Assembly (NCBI GenBank): GCA_948474755.1
Contig: CAOLHI010000564.1
Span: forward strand, 1,178,001-1,242,000
Direction: 5' to 3'
DNA from: Ctenosaura bakeri
Taxonomy: Eukaryota > Chordata > Lepidosauria > Squamata > Iguanidae
Length of the DNA stretch: 64,000 bases
Shown: piece after piece, positions 33,455 to 45,628 of the stretch
Position numbering within the stretch: position 1 is the stretch's first letter
How the letters are laid out: each line of letters begins with the position of its first letter
Position numbers and translations under genes: made by a program
The notes under the pieces: model-generated
Told to the model about the DNA's origin: nothing
What the model saw: only the letters and a program-made list of their open reading frames with translations
Database searches by the model: none

Positions 33455-33893
33455 ATAAAAAGTTGGCTCTGGGGGGTGGGTATTTTTTAGTTTTAGTTTT
33501 GTTTTTCTTTTATGTTGTATATTTTCTAATTCTTAGTAGGTGTGTGTGTCAAACTTGTGATTTATAGATTTAAATGGATAAGTGATGTTAATGTTTTTTT
33601 AAAAAAAAAGTTAAAAGAATTAACAATAGAAATAGATTAAAGGGGATGTGAAAAATATTGAATTAAATGTGAAATTATAACAGTTGAACAGATTTATAAA
33701 TTTAAGGGTAAAGGTGCAAAATAACAATGAAAGTTAGTATTGCTTAAGAGAAGAGAAAAAAAGAAAAAGAAAAAAAAATTTTTTTTTAATTCACTATTAT
33801 GTATATCACATGGTGTTTAATTTTTTTTTTCTTGTTTTGTATTTGTGATTCAGTTATATAAATAAAAAAAATAAAAAAAAATAAAAAAAATTA
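33455..33893 (+). other. L1 3' UTR and A-rich tail
   Basis: AT-rich sequence after the ORF2 stop, with GGGGGGTGGGT near 33471 and poly-A/T tracts, ending in AATAAAAAAAATAAAAAAAA. Low complexity supports the 3' end of the L1. Confidence 0.7.
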
Positions 33894-34690
33894 TTTGCAG
33901 TTAGAAAATGGCAATAGCAAGTGGTGTGATGTTGCTTCCTGTCACCATTTTGAGAAGAATCACAGAGGAAAATGGAGGTATTTTGGCTTGGTGGTGGTGG
34001 TGAGTGGCCTTGAGGGAGTCTGGAGAAAAATTGCCTCCTGCTGTACTGAGTCAAAGCTTTCCATCAGTGAAAGGATACTGACTAGGTAGAAGCCAGTGAT
34101 ATTATTATGCAGATATGGTAGAACTGCTGGGTTTTAAAGGCAGGAGGACCCAATATGTAAAACTGACATAACATCAAGTTATCTTTTTGGAAGAAACATT
34201 TTGCAATAGCTGGATTCTTCCCACTTGCTCTATTTTTATCCAAAATTTCTAACTGTCCCAGATCAGGGAGTATGCAAAATATGGGCAGCAATGTCAAAAT
34301 CTAAAAGGCTGTGAAACATCAGTATCTGTGTGTACACTATTGTATCACCACCATGGGAATATAGATGTCTTTCATCAAGATGGGGAACATCTTTGTGGTT
34401 GACACAATAAAACACAGCTTTTCATGAAGTATAATTGCTCCTGACAAAAATCAGTGCAACATCTAGAGAACATGCAAGATTCACTGCCTCCGGAGACTAC
34501 TAGCTTGTTTCAAGAGTGGGTTAATTTCATGACTGCTCAGATAAGAGTAATGAAAATATCATAATTCAGGGTGTAAACTGATTGCCTTCAGGGGTTAAGA
34601 AGAAAGGACTGTGCTTCATAGCATCGCAAAATTTTCAAGGCACATAAGGGGCATTTTAGGCAGAATCAGACAAAGGGTTCTTTGTTTATT
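33894..34690. other. No recognised feature
   Basis: Right flank of the L1 insertion; nothing recognised. Confidence 0.3.
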
Positions 34691-34694
34691 TCAA

Positions 34695-34905
34695 GTTGAC
34701 TCAGATTTATAATAACCTTAACTGTGGGGCTTTTTTGGGGGTGGGCAAGATTTATTCAGTGTGGGTCTCACATTACTTTCTTCAGAGGTAGAGAAAGTGT
34801 GACTTGCTCGAGGTAACCCAGTTGGGTTTCCATGGCTAAGTGGGAATTTGCACCCTGTTTTCCTGGAGTCATAGTCCACCACTCAAAGCATTACATAGCA
34901 CTGGA
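34695..34905 (-). mobile_element. SINE copy (minus)
   Basis: The plus strand reads GAGAAAGTGTGACTTGCTCG, AGGTAACCCAGTTGGGTTTC and AGTCATAGTCCACCACTCAA, the reverse complement of the tRNA-related SINE at 9046 and 11130. Confidence 0.72.
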
Positions 34906-35145
34906 AGTACTGATGAGGGTCAGGTTCTGCAGAGAACTAAACATTAATTGGCCTTTATTAAAACAATACACATCTCCCATAGTTCTTGACAATGTAACAA
35001 TTCCATCATAAGCCTATCTCCACTAACCTCCACTAGAAATATTTTGCTGCTGAAATTGCAAATATCCATTATAGGAGGAGGCTTAGCTTCATATGTTTTT
35101 ATGGTCTGATGGAAGTAATGTAGCATTCCAGTCCGGTCTGATAAA

Positions 35146-35177
35146 GAATTGATTGATTGATTGATTGATTGATTGTG
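35146..35177. repeat. (TTGA)n microsatellite
   Basis: Perfect ATTGATTGATTGATTG-type run within a T-rich stretch; a (CA)n run follows at about 35318-35342. Confidence 0.9.
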
Positions 35178-35429
35178 TGTGCAAGAAACTATTGTTGGGT
35201 TATTTTTATAACCTGCTGATGGTTGAAAGGGAGAATTTGTTGTGTGTTTGTTTATATCCTGCCTTTTCCCCAGAACTGTGGTTAAAACTGAGTTATGAAT
35301 ATTAAAACAGATTAAAACACACACACACAAACACACTCACTCATTGCTATAAACATACACAGGGGTATTGTTAATAATTAAAATATCTATAGAATTAACA
35401 ATAATGTAAAACATCTACTAAAAGTCAAA

Positions 35430-35680
35430 AAATGAAAACAGTACAGCACACAATTAAACCAGTTCCCCCCAAGTCCCTGCCCAGCAGGGCAGACCACAAG
35501 AAGAGGGTCATTGAAATCTTCCTAGGACAAGATTTCCAGAGCCTGGGAGCAGCCACCAAGATGTCCCTTTCACATATTTCCACCGGACAGTCCTGTGGGA
35601 TTGAAAGGGCTGAAAAAAGGAACTTCCTCAAAATCTCAAATACCAGGCAAGCTCATATGTAGTGATGTGGTCCATCAGCC
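35430..35680 (+). repeat. Unclassified dispersed repeat
   Basis: CAAGATTTCCAGAGCCTGGG followed by AGCAGCCACCAAGATGTCCC and ACAGTCCTGTGGGATTGAAA: a phrase order I know as common in squamate genomes near LINE 3' ends. Family not assigned. Confidence 0.35.
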
Positions 35681-36654
35681 TCCAGATTTCATTGTCTGCC
35701 CTTGACTTGTCAACTGAAGTCATAGCATAAAGGAAAAAATGTTATGAACAATGAATTATAATTTAAGAAATGGAGTCTCCTCTCTTTCCTTTGTTTTGTT
35801 AGGTTTGGTTTTAAAAACATGTCTTAACTGCATAATATCAAATGTGATCTGCTATCTCCTCCTTTGGGCCCTTGGGACAAATGGTTTCCTCTTGGCAAAT
35901 TACTGATGTTTCACCATTAGATTTTTTTTTTCAAGCAAAACAAATTAGTAGTTAGTATAGGCAGCAGTGGCATCTGAACTGCTAATCATCACACTTAAAG
36001 CATTGGCAGGAGGCCAAGACACATCTAGTGTTCACGTAAGCAAGTCCCACAAAATGGTATCACCACACCTCATGCTAGTACTGAGTTGCGTTGGGTATGG
36101 TATTACAATTTTTAAACCTACTTATAGAAACTTCAGCAGATGGCTAAAGAACTGACATCTTTTAAATATAAGCATTGCTATTTCACTTCTAAACTGAATT
36201 AAGTAAGTGACATTACATTAATCATTTTAAATTAAATTAAATTATGCTTATTATGTTGGGAAATCTTGTAATATAGATTTAGACAGGGTCTATACATTCT
36301 GCAGAATAAAGTGAATATGATCTGTCACTATGCTAAGGTGTCAGAATGAAAGGAACAAAATAATTTTCAAATGCTCCTTGAGGTAAAACAGAAAATTGGA
36401 ACTCCAAAGAGGAGGGTTCCAGTCCAGTCCTTAACTGCTGTCCTGGTTTTCTCTTTGCAAGGAGCTTTGAACAGAAACAGTCAAAACTGAATCACAAAGT
36501 TTGGTGTGGTGGTACATTTCATTGGACAATCTCTTTCTGTTACAATTGCTCATGTAGTCTACAGAGAAAATGGGTTGCAACATTTAAGAAGTGAGAGATG
36601 CCCACTCTAAAATAAACTAGACTCACTGACCTGAGATTGACTTCTCCACAATCT
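35681..36654. other. No recognised feature
   Basis: Intergenic, nothing recognised. Confidence 0.3.
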
Positions 36655-37465
36655 CCTTCTGTTCATAGAAGGGATTCTGACATATCCTCCAACATTTCCC
36701 AGATGAAAACTGAGTGTGGTCAAGATGGCAAAAGTTATTAATGAGGAAACAACCGAGAGGGGCAATGGCAGTTTGCTTTTTCCTTTCCCTACCAGCAGGG
36801 GCAAGATTTTGCCTGTTCCCTACTCTCCTTTCCCTGAGTTAACTGAGTGCAAACTATGTTTACACTTCGAACTCAGACCCTTTCCACAACTCACCCATTT
36901 TCGGCGCTGGGGTGCGGTGCTTGCGTAAGCAGCCTCCAGAGAGAGGTTCTCGCTTCTCTGCTTCTTCGGCTCCGCACAAGCTTCCTGCTTACGTGAGAGC
37001 CCCACCACTTCCTTTTGCAGTGCAGCCTGGGACCTTCCCAGGCTGCACTGAGACAGGAAGCACAACTGGCCTGGCTCCCGAGGCTCCACATGCAAGATAA
37101 GTGCATGTGAGGCCCCGGAGCGATGCACAACTGGGCAGCATTTTTGGCTTCAAGCCAAAAATGAAAAAAAATGTGTGCGCGGTCTGTGTCAGGCCCTGGA
37201 GCATTGTACAAAAAATGTGAGTGCGTCATGTGGACCGCTCCTCACATTTGTGCAACGCTCAAGGGGCCCTTTCACATCAAAAATGCCATGTGAAAAGGGC
37301 CTCAGTTTGCAGCAGGTGAAAAAAGCTGAGGACAAAAGGCAGACGGTGGGATGAGGAGAGAGAAACTGGAACATTTTAAAAGCAGTTGAAAATGTGGGGT
37401 GCCAGAGAATTAATCAGGACTGTCTCTGCCAAATTGAGACAATTGGAGGGTATGAATCTGAAGCT
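36655..37465 (-). repeat. Dispersed repeat R, copy 2, split by family-A element
   Basis: Left part GTGTGGTCAAGATGGCAAAA to TTCGAACTCA; right part CTCAGTTTGCAGCAGGTG to TCTGCCAAATTGAGAC. It is the reverse of 30190-30512. The break is at the TCA target of the transposon at 36876-37301. Confidence 0.72.
36876..37301 (-). mobile_element. Family-A GC-rich miniature DNA transposon, copy 4
   Basis: 426 bp, from GACCCTTTCCACAAC to GTGAAAAGGGCC, flanked by TCA on both sides (36873-36875, 37302-37304). Contains TTTTTGGCTTCAAGCCAAAA as the internal palindrome and the CCTGGGACCTTCCCAGGC block. Confidence 0.86.
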
Positions 37466-38760
37466 CTTGCTGGTGAAAGAAGAGGAGGAAGTTGGTTAGT
37501 TGATACAAGGCCTCCAGCACTTTCCATGCTGCTCTGCAGGGTCTTCTTGACAGATTTATGGGAGGGGGCAGAGCCAGCTCAGCAGAGGTCTGCTTGTGGG
37601 AATATAGATTCCGGCCCAGACAATCTGCCTCAAGAGACTGATGAATGCATAGGATTTTCTGGGATCTTCTGGGGATTTTCTTGCCAGCATAGCAATCAAT
37701 TCAGTCAAATCACTGGCTGAACTCTGGAATGGGGAAATGGCCAGGCTGGTGGGGTCATGAACCCTCCTGAGTACCCCCTCCTGCAGAGTGGAATCAAAAT
37801 GAGCCCCCTAATTTTCTGGGGACATGGTAGCATTGACATAAATGGAGCAGCAAGTACAGCAATATCGACACAAAAACTCAGAAAACATCTGGCCAAACAT
37901 GGACTAGAGCCTTTTTGAAAGCCTACTTTGTGGAGATGCTAGCAACACAGAAATTATTACCTCAGTGATCAAGGGTCTGTTATGCTCTGACACACAAGAA
38001 GACAACGTAGACTATTTATTCAAGAGCAGTGTTTTATAAATAAAGTTGCTTAGGTCTATCCAGACTTGGAGGCTAGGCTCAGGGGATGTAACATTGGCCC
38101 CTGATTGTCCACCAAGAATATGTACTCTTCAATTTAAGGATGTGGGCAGGACCCTTGAAGATGTGAGAACCACTATATGATCTTTGCAGCCAGGGAGTGA
38201 TAGTAGGGACTGGCCAACTGGGGTAAAGGAGTGTTGCAGGCCTGGATAACTGTGGAAGCAGAGGGGCTATATTAGCCACACAGGAGAACTTGAAGGGTCA
38301 CACCTCCTTACCACACGCTACATTACCATATTACCACATGCACTTGTGCAAAAAAGGAAATGCTCCTCTACACTCTCTAGACAGTGGAGAGGCAATTTCA
38401 CTATGTTTCGCAGGCCTTCCTGGGCCAATTTTAGGAGAGGAGAGATGATTTAAGGCTCAGCAAAGGCCTTTTTAACAACAGAAAGTAAGGGGAAGTTAGT
38501 TCTCATTCACTTCCTGTTTCATAACAAGCTTCTTCTGGGCCTAAATTCAACCTCCTCCTTCTGCATAACTATGCAGGCAGAACTATGGGATATTAACCAA
38601 CATATCCAAAACTGAAATTCTCATCTATCCTCATAGTTAAAGCTCTCAATTCCCCACACACTTAAGGTATCAAAATCACCATCTGTTCTGTCAAAGAGAC
38701 ACAAAACTATTTTTCCTTTCTCTTTTATGCCATTTATATTCAGATCATCCCCAACTCATA
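37466..38760. other. No recognised feature
   Basis: Intergenic. No gene or repeat recognised. Confidence 0.3.
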
Positions 38761-38762
38761 TT

Positions 38763-39010
38763 GTGTGTGTATGTGCCTTCAAGTGGCTTGTCAATTCATG
38801 GTGACCCCACAAATTTCATAGGATTTCTTAGGCAAGAAGTACTCAGAGGTGGTTTTGCCAATTCCTTCCTCTGAAATATAGCCTACAGAAGCTGGTATTC
38901 ATTGGCAGTGTCCCATCCAAGTACTAACTAGAGCTCACCCTGTTTGTCTGTCCTTCAAGATCAGATGGGATCTGGTGATTTTAGGATATTTAGGCTGTTG
39001 GCTGTATGGT
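38763..39010 (+). mobile_element. SINE copy (GTGCCTTCAAGT type)
   Basis: GTGTATGTGCCTTCAAGTGG, TTAGGCAAGAAGTACTCAGA, TTTGCCAATTCCTTCCTCTG and GATCAGATGGGATCTGGTGA. Third copy of the family at 8698 and 18958. Confidence 0.77.
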
Positions 39011-39334
39011 AAATCAAGAGTGGAATCAAGTAAACTTTAAGCTCTTCTTTTCACTGATAAGCACCAAGAAGTGTCCTGATAAAATTCCAAAAATATCTAG
39101 AATTCCCCTGCCGATAGTTGAAAAATCCCATATATATCATGTTTCCAGTTTTTAATGAATGCCATGTTGTAGCATGTACTATTAGTTAGTATTTGTTGGC
39201 TGATATGTAGTTGATAATATTAGTAGATCACAAGTAGTGGTAAGCAGTTTTTAACAGTTGATGGCTGATAAGCTTTTACATTTAAAGTATAGTGAAACCA
39301 AAGCAACCAAATCTAAAACATTTTAATGTCTATA

Positions 39335-39405
39335 GGTTGTTGTGGGTTTTCCGGGTTTTGAGGCAGTGCTTTATTAGTATTTGCTCCTGACGTTTTTGAA
39401 GGTTT
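39335..39405 (+). mobile_element. Possible Penelope-like fragment
   Basis: GTTGTGGGTTTTCCGGGTTT, then TTTATTAGTATTTGCTCCTG and ACGTTTTTGAAGG. It resembles a widespread reptile repeat that I associate with Penelope elements; short and diverged, so tentative. Confidence 0.35.
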
Positions 39406-39924
39406 TTGTAGGTTTTTGAAAAGTGAACCCTTTACATAGTTCATGTTGTGGTGCATTCCAAATCATTGTAAGGTACAAAAATTTCCTGGGCCCAATAGCG
39501 TATCCAACCTTGGAATAACGAGACCAGACGCAAAGAGCTGAGTTAAACAAGGACTACTTTATTTGACCTAAGAAACCTATTTACTTTGTGTTGCATCTGA
39601 AGGAACCAGAAGGGAAGTAACCTAATGGATGATCAGCTGAGATCAAGAGTAATATTTGACCACCCTGTCGGCCTTTCCTGGGCAAGACACCAAACCCTGA
39701 GGACAATCCAATGGTTGGGTTGCTTCCCAGCCTCCCATCTACTGGAAGGCAGACGCAAGATACCTCCCCTATCCCAGGACTTAAAATGAGAACAAAACCC
39801 CCAGGTCTACCTCAAAGGTAGACTCTACCTCCCCTCCCCAGGTCACAGGACCTATAGAGGCAGTTCCAGCAGCCTGTCAGTTAAATGCCAGTAGTGCAGC
39901 CACAAGGATCCTGCTGGGCTCCAA

Positions 39925-40050
39925 GTTAACTCAGTCTTCCATCCTTCCGCAGGTCAGTAAAATGAGTACCCAGCTTGTTGGGGCCAATTAGTTAAAACAC
40001 ATGTAAACCGCTTAGAGACCGCTTAGCTGATAAGCAGTATAGAAGCTCAT
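39925..40050 (+). mobile_element. CORE/L2-tail SINE fragment
   Basis: AACTCAGTCTTCCATCCTTC, GTCAGTAAAATGAGTACCCA, GCTTGTTGGGGCCAATTAG and GTAAACCGCTTAGAGACCGC: the tail half of a common squamate SINE. It interrupts the DIRS remnant. Confidence 0.72.
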
Positions 40051-40879
40051 GCACAGCCTGAAGAATAAGGGCTTTGCCCTTCAGCAAGTCTGAGTAATTT
40101 CCACCTAGGTGAATTACTGAAGCATGTGGTGGAGGCCCAACGCACTCATCAAGCAAAGGAGTGGGAAAAATCATTCCAACAAAAGCCTCTTCACTCCAGC
40201 CACTCTGCTGTGGCATATTCACTCAACCCCAGATAAGCTCCAAAATGACAGTTGCAAGCCTGGTATGCCACCCTATGCGCCATACTATGGCCACAGATCA
40301 GGACCCACTGCCTCTCCAGATAGAACCTAGAATCTAGGAATAAACAAGAGTATTTGCAAAGCTGAAACACTTGGACTGCAAGAAATGGACTGAAGAGTTA
40401 GCTAAGTCCACAGTCCAAATCCAAACAGCTACCACAATTGGAAAAAAAAATCTTAAAAGGTCAAGTTAGATGACTAAGCCTTTTGTATAACACATCCGGA
40501 CACACCAGTGGCTGAAAAATTGACACCAAACTCAATACAGCCTGTAGCATCTGAAGACTCCTTTAAAGCATTCCTAATTGTCACTCATCCCTCCAAAAAG
40601 AAATCTAATTGAATGAGGAAAAGAAGTCCTGTCAGACACCTAAATCTTAACTAATCCCTTGTGTAATCCTAATTCTGTAATGGGGTTTAAGATCCCCAGC
40701 AATAGCATCACACAGATACCAAAAAAAGAGAGAAGAAAACCTATCTCTGGCACTACTATGCTACAAGGAAATTTCAAATGACTCCTTCAACAAAGCTTTC
40801 CTGCACCCCATAAAGTTCAGACACCTAGCCCACAGTGCTTGAAGTTCCTCAGAAGGAACCCTGCAATGCTGCTCCATGG

Positions 40880-41410
40880 TATCTATCTCAGTATCTAGAA
40901 AGATCAAAGGGGTAGAAAACACTCAGCCTTCTCCTGGGCCAGGGGTATTCCCAATTCAGCTGTCAGAGAATAGATCTCCCTCATCAAGAATGCACACTGC
41001 TCTATACCTGATCACCCAACAAACAAACAACAAATAAACTAAAATCATCCAGATAATGCATCACCACATTCAACCCAGACATAACTTTAAAAGCCCATTA
41101 AAAAAAATAAAAGTACTGAACCTTTCAAATGCTGCACACGATACTGAACACCCCATAGGCAGGGCACAGTCTATGTGGTAAAATCCCTCAAAAGAAAAGC
41201 CCAGTAGATCAAAGTCCCTAGGATGTCACATTTTGCTAGTTGTGCCCTCACTCCCCTCCTGCATAGGCCTCTAACTGTGGCATCAAAGGATGTTTAATGG
41301 ACTGAGCAAAACTCTACAGGAATGGCATCATTAACAGACTCTTCCTGTGGAAAAGACAAATGGTGAACAAGCATGTATTCACCAGGTGTCTTTTTAGGAA
41401 CCACACACAA
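40880..41410 (-). pseudogene. DIRS-type reverse transcriptase remnant
   Basis: Holds the palm motif HYLDD and the upstream VVPKK-x-PGE block typical of DIRS1 polymerases, which pair reverse transcriptase/RNase H with a tyrosine recombinase instead of an integrase. Several in-frame stops and frame changes. No tyrosine-recombinase motif was recognised in the window. Confidence 0.7.
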
Positions 41411-41786
41411 TGGGGAAACTGTCAAGGGAGAGAAGTAAAAGTAAAAGAAGTAAAAGGGCCAACAACCCTCGCTTCAGCTATATCTTTACTGACCTATATT
41501 ACTTACAAAACTTTCAAGATCCATAACAGAGTATAGGTTCTTAGAATAAAAAGACATCTAGATTCCCTGAAATGGAATCTGAAAGCCATTCCTAAATGCT
41601 TCCCACGTATACTATGCAACTACATTATCCAGATAACACTGCAAAATAACCTCCAGTCTATCCAATATAATTGGGATGGAAACCTTTTGCAAGTGGAAGG
41701 GGACCACCAGATCCTGACTTACCTGACTGGTGGTCTCTTACCTTTTGGGCAGTTCTGAAAAGAGTATTAACCCCCATACTTGTGAT

Positions 41787-42510
41787 GACTGAATTCAAGT
41801 CTCCAGGACCAGATGAATTTTATCCAAGAGTACTCAAAGAATTAGCAGAAGTAATCTCAGAACTCCTGGCAATAATCTTTAAGAATTCCTGGAGAATGAG
41901 AGAAGTCCCAGCAGAACAGAGGAGGGAAAATATTTTCCCTATCTTCAAAAAGAGGAAAAAAGAGGATCAAAACAATTACTGCCCGGTCAGCCTAACATCA
42001 ATACCGGGAAAGATTCTACAGCAGATCATTAAACAGACAGTCTGTAAGCTCTTAGAAAGGAATGCCTTGGTCATTAAAAGTCAACCTGGATTTCTAAAAA
42101 ACAAGTCACACCAGGCTAATTTTATCTCTCTCTTTTTTTATATAGGGTTACTACCTTGGCAGATGAAGGGAATGCTGTGGACATAGCATATTTTGACTTC
42201 AGTAAGGCCCATGCGTATATATTTGAAAGAATGTCATATGGAGGATTGACAAACAAGCCTATTTTCTGATGCTCCAGAGACTAGGACATGGAGTAATGGC
42301 TTCAAACAGGAAAAGAGATTCTATCTAAACATTAGGAAGTTCAACAGTATAATATGCTGCCTCAGAGTGTGGTGGAGTCTCCTTCTTTGGAGCGTCGTAA
42401 ATAGAGGCTGGATGGCCTTCTGTCAGGAATGTGTTGATTCCTGCATGGCAGGGTGTTGGACTTGATGGCCTTGTGGTCTCTTCCAACTCTATGATTCAAG
42501 GATTCCATGA
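41787..42510 (+). mobile_element. CR1 LINE with internal deletion
   Basis: Begins within ORF2 ([20 protein letters not shown]), runs through GKILQQIIKQTV and GFLKNKSHQANFI to the first catalytic region, then jumps at about 42210-42218 to the 3' part (ECHMEDW-like, then CTCAGAGTGTGGTGGAGTC) and ends CTATGATTCAAGGATTCC. Compared with the intact copy at 53998-55836, most of the palm and thumb is deleted. It sits inside the DIRS remnant. Confidence 0.88.
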
Positions 42511-43370
42511 AACAATATGACCACTGTGTTGGTCATACAGGAGTCATAAGTTGCATCCACAAGCAGCTTAAGCTAATCGACCTAGCTGAAATGGACAAAT
42601 TATCAACCTTGACTAGAGAAAAATCATTGGTGTCATTTTTGAAAGATTAGGAACCTTTGATTATCTTTTGGCAGAAAGATGAGAATAACATGTTAACTGT
42701 AGGCTTTGCTAAATAATAGGTTTGGTTAAGTTGAAGAAATGCATAGTACTTTAGTTAGAGAAGTTATTTTATGTAATAAAATGTGCAATCATTGTTAGAA
42801 AAGTTGGAAATCACTATAATTCTTTTCTTTCTCTTCTTGCTGTTTCTCTTTTTCTTTTCTGCTTGTATTGGAAAGTTTCTAAGAAAAAAAACACCTGTGG
42901 ATGCATTTGATCCCATCTGAGGATGGAGCGAATTGCCATCTTTATCTTGAAAGCCTCATCATAAATAACCCAGGCTGAACCAGTAAAATCCATATATGCC
43001 CTATGTACAATGTGCAATGTTGATATACTGGAGCCTTACAAATGATCCCTGTGGCTGCACTTTCACAGCATAAATCAGGAACCCAATCAACCAATTGCTC
43101 CAGGAACTGTCAACTTTGTACCTTCATAAATTTTCCTTATCCTTTTCAAGTTCATCTTTGTCTTTCTTCTCTAACTCACAATATAACAAAGAGAAAATAT
43201 CCACATACTCCCTTTCTAAAATTGTATTTGTAGTAGCAGGCAGCAAATGGTCACCTAAACAAGTGCCTAATCCCCAAAAGGAATGGCCCCATAAGCCACA
43301 CCATTATAACCACTACTAGTGGGCTTCTGCATATTCCCTGCAACCCCAGATGGTGACTGCATAGGATAGT
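42511..43370. other. No recognised feature
   Basis: Lies between the CR1 copy and the presumed DIRS ORF1 region. Part may be DIRS untranslated or coding remnant, but no motif is visible. Confidence 0.3.
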
Positions 43371-44400
43371 ATGCTGGTGGGTATAAATAATCAAGAGTCA
43401 TCTGCATCGGTAGATAATCAAAGTCCTGTAAAGACATCTTACTACTTCCTTGTGCTCCACCTACACCTTCAGATCCTGCTGCTACCTGGCCTCCCAGATT
43501 ACTTCACACCCCCAATGTCACGCATATATACCCATAATCCCATGTCTAGGGTGTGTCACAGAAGTATCAGTGGCAATGCCATGCAGTTCACCAGTAACCC
43601 GCTCCCCTGAAGCTTGACTGGATGCAGCATCTTCATCTTCTGTGAGATATGTTATCTGGTCATCTGCATCGTACTCCTGGATGTTGTGCCCTCCTTCCAG
43701 ATCTGCCACTCTAAATCAACCAGTGAGGCTTATACCCTCACCATGGGGCAAAAAGAGCCTAGAAGAGCCAAAAACCTCCCCCCCACACACACAGGGCCTG
43801 ATGGACCCAGCTTCCTGGCAAGGTCTAGGCTTGTCCCAAAAGGCCCAATGGAGCCTAAAACCACACATCACCTGGCAAGTAGGGCCACCCAGACAAGACA
43901 AGCCACCCACCATTGTGGTGACCCAGCAAGTCCTAGCAAACTGCATACCCATGTTAGCAGTTAAGAAGGTCTAGGCCCAGATCACATGGCCAATAGAAAC
44001 CTAGTCAGGTATCAAGTCTACCCCTTCCACAGGACCAAGGAGATGAAACATCCAGAAAAAGGCCTGATGGGGCCTGTCAGATCCAAATTGCCCCCCAAAA
44101 GCCTAGTTCTTATTGCTTCTGTCATAACTCATCCTCTGGAGTCAGACGATTCAGAGAGAGTCAGGGTCTCAGGAATGCCAGGAATGTACAACTCCTGCTG
44201 TCAGTGATCTCTCAGAATCAGAACAGCCAGAGTATTTTCCATCCCTAGTGCATGAAGATGAAGCCACTTGCATCTGGGCCAGCTGATTCAGCTGCATAGC
44301 ACTTTTGTATGACACTTTTTTCTCCTCCCATCTTTACTTACCTTTATTTGACCTAATCACATATGCAGTTTTGGTGTGCCTGCTCTATTGGTCCATTATC

Positions 44401-45222
44401 ATACCAGACATCCTCACCCTAATGTCTGACTCCAGTGTATGATGCTCTTAAGTGAAGAGATTAAACCATTTGATTTAAGTACCATCATTGCCCTCTGTTC
44501 TTCAGGCTATTGGCTTTTTGTGTTGACTTTAGAGACTAGCCTTTGCTGACTAAATTGTCTGAACTGGAGATGTTGCCTTTTTTGTCTGTTCAGGATCGAA
44601 GACAGACATATTGCTATATAATCTTATCTACTGCTCCAGGTATAATGCTACTATCTCATTTTAAAAGCTGGATTAAGGACACCAGAAGCATCAAATATAT
44701 TGATATTATGTACTGTTGTCTAGGCATAATTATATTCTGAATGTATCATTTGTCTTCTCTTACAACTAAGGCAAAAACATTCTGAGAATTTGTGTGAGAA
44801 ATGTAGGTTTTTATGGAGACACCTTCTTTTTCCCCTCAGGAAAAATAAACCCTAGCCAAACTTGTTTTTCACACCAAAAAAATCCTTTCTAGATAGTCAT
44901 GTGAGGGGTTTTGGGTCAAGCCTTTTTACACTTAAAAAAATCCACATGAATATCTAGAAACAATGTTTTGTTCTGTGTATGACATATGTTTTTCACACCA
45001 AAATGCCTTTTTATGTAGTTTCCAGACAGCCATATTTCCTATGCAAAATTTCTACATTTTTGTGCAAACCCCAGCCCCCACCCAAAACCATGTAGCTTTC
45101 TACAAACAGTAGCCATGATACTGCACTGTGCATATGTAGTGCATGCCGAACTACATTATGTTTTCCCTCACTCCCTCAAACCCCACCTTTTAACTGCAGG
45201 AGCCACCACCACCCTCCATCAT
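44401..45222. other. No recognised feature
   Basis: Intergenic. A TTTTTCACACCAAAA phrase recurs near 44870 and 44990. Confidence 0.3.
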
Positions 45223-45225
45223 TTA

Positions 45226-45625
45226 GGCCCTTTTCTCATGGCATCTGCCAGGCGAAAGAGGGCCTGGAACCTTGCCCAATTGCGAGGAGTGATCTGCGTG
45301 ACACCCTTACAATCACACAAGGCTCCAGGGGCCAGCAGGCAACTATCGCACACTTTTGCATTTTCCGCTTTCAGCTGAAAATGCTGCATGATCATGCATT
45401 GCTCCTGGGCCCCGTGAGCACTTACCTGGTGTGCGGATCCTCGGGAGCGGGGCCGGTCACGCTTCCTGTCCCAGGCTGCACTGCAAAAGGAAGAGGCAGG
45501 GCTCTCGCACAAGCAGGAAGCTTGTGCAGAGCTGAAGAAGCAGGGAAGCGAGAGCCCCTCACAAGAGGCTGCTCATGCGATCACCACACCCTGGCGCCGA
45601 GAAAAGGTAGGATGCGGAAAGGGCC
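45226..45625 (+). mobile_element. Family-A GC-rich miniature DNA transposon, copy 5
   Basis: 400 bp, from GGCCCTTTTCTCATGG to GATGCGGAAAGGGCC, flanked by TTA on both sides (45223-45225, 45626-45628). TTTTCCGCTTTCAGCTGAAA is the internal palindrome. Confidence 0.88.
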
Positions 45626-45628
45626 TTA

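Larger units (their letters stand above)
30830..33893 (+). mobile_element. 5'-truncated L1 with inverted 5' segment (twin-priming form)
   Basis: The left 450 bp encode L1 ORF2 on the minus strand; the remainder encodes the following part of ORF2 on the plus strand, ending in a 3' UTR and an AAATAAAAAA-rich tail at about 33860-33893. The order (inverted upstream piece, then sense downstream piece, then tail) is the known twin-priming product. ORF1 and the endonuclease are absent. No clear target duplication found. Confidence 0.9.
39480..44400 (-). mobile_element. Decayed DIRS-type retrotransposon, split by CR1
   Basis: Minus-strand translations show DIRS1-like reverse-transcriptase blocks in order: VSPLCVVPKKTPGEYMLVHH at about 41350-41400, a VNDAIPVEF block, WAFLLRDF, and VMHYLDDF at about 41040-41065. 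A SLTAELGIPLAQEKAE block follows at about 40935-40985. An acidic segment (DADDQITYLTEDEDAASS, about 43640) is upstream and may be the ORF1 part; VIHLGGNYSDLLKGKALILQ is downstream (about 40045-40110). Frames are broken by many stops. Element limits are approximate and no inverted or split terminal repeats were identified. Confidence 0.7.

Noticed and set aside
43614..43974. Two plus-strand ORFs of 110-116 residues
   Set aside because: They lie opposite the acidic DIRS-like segment and Pro-rich low-complexity sequence; no splice or start evidence.
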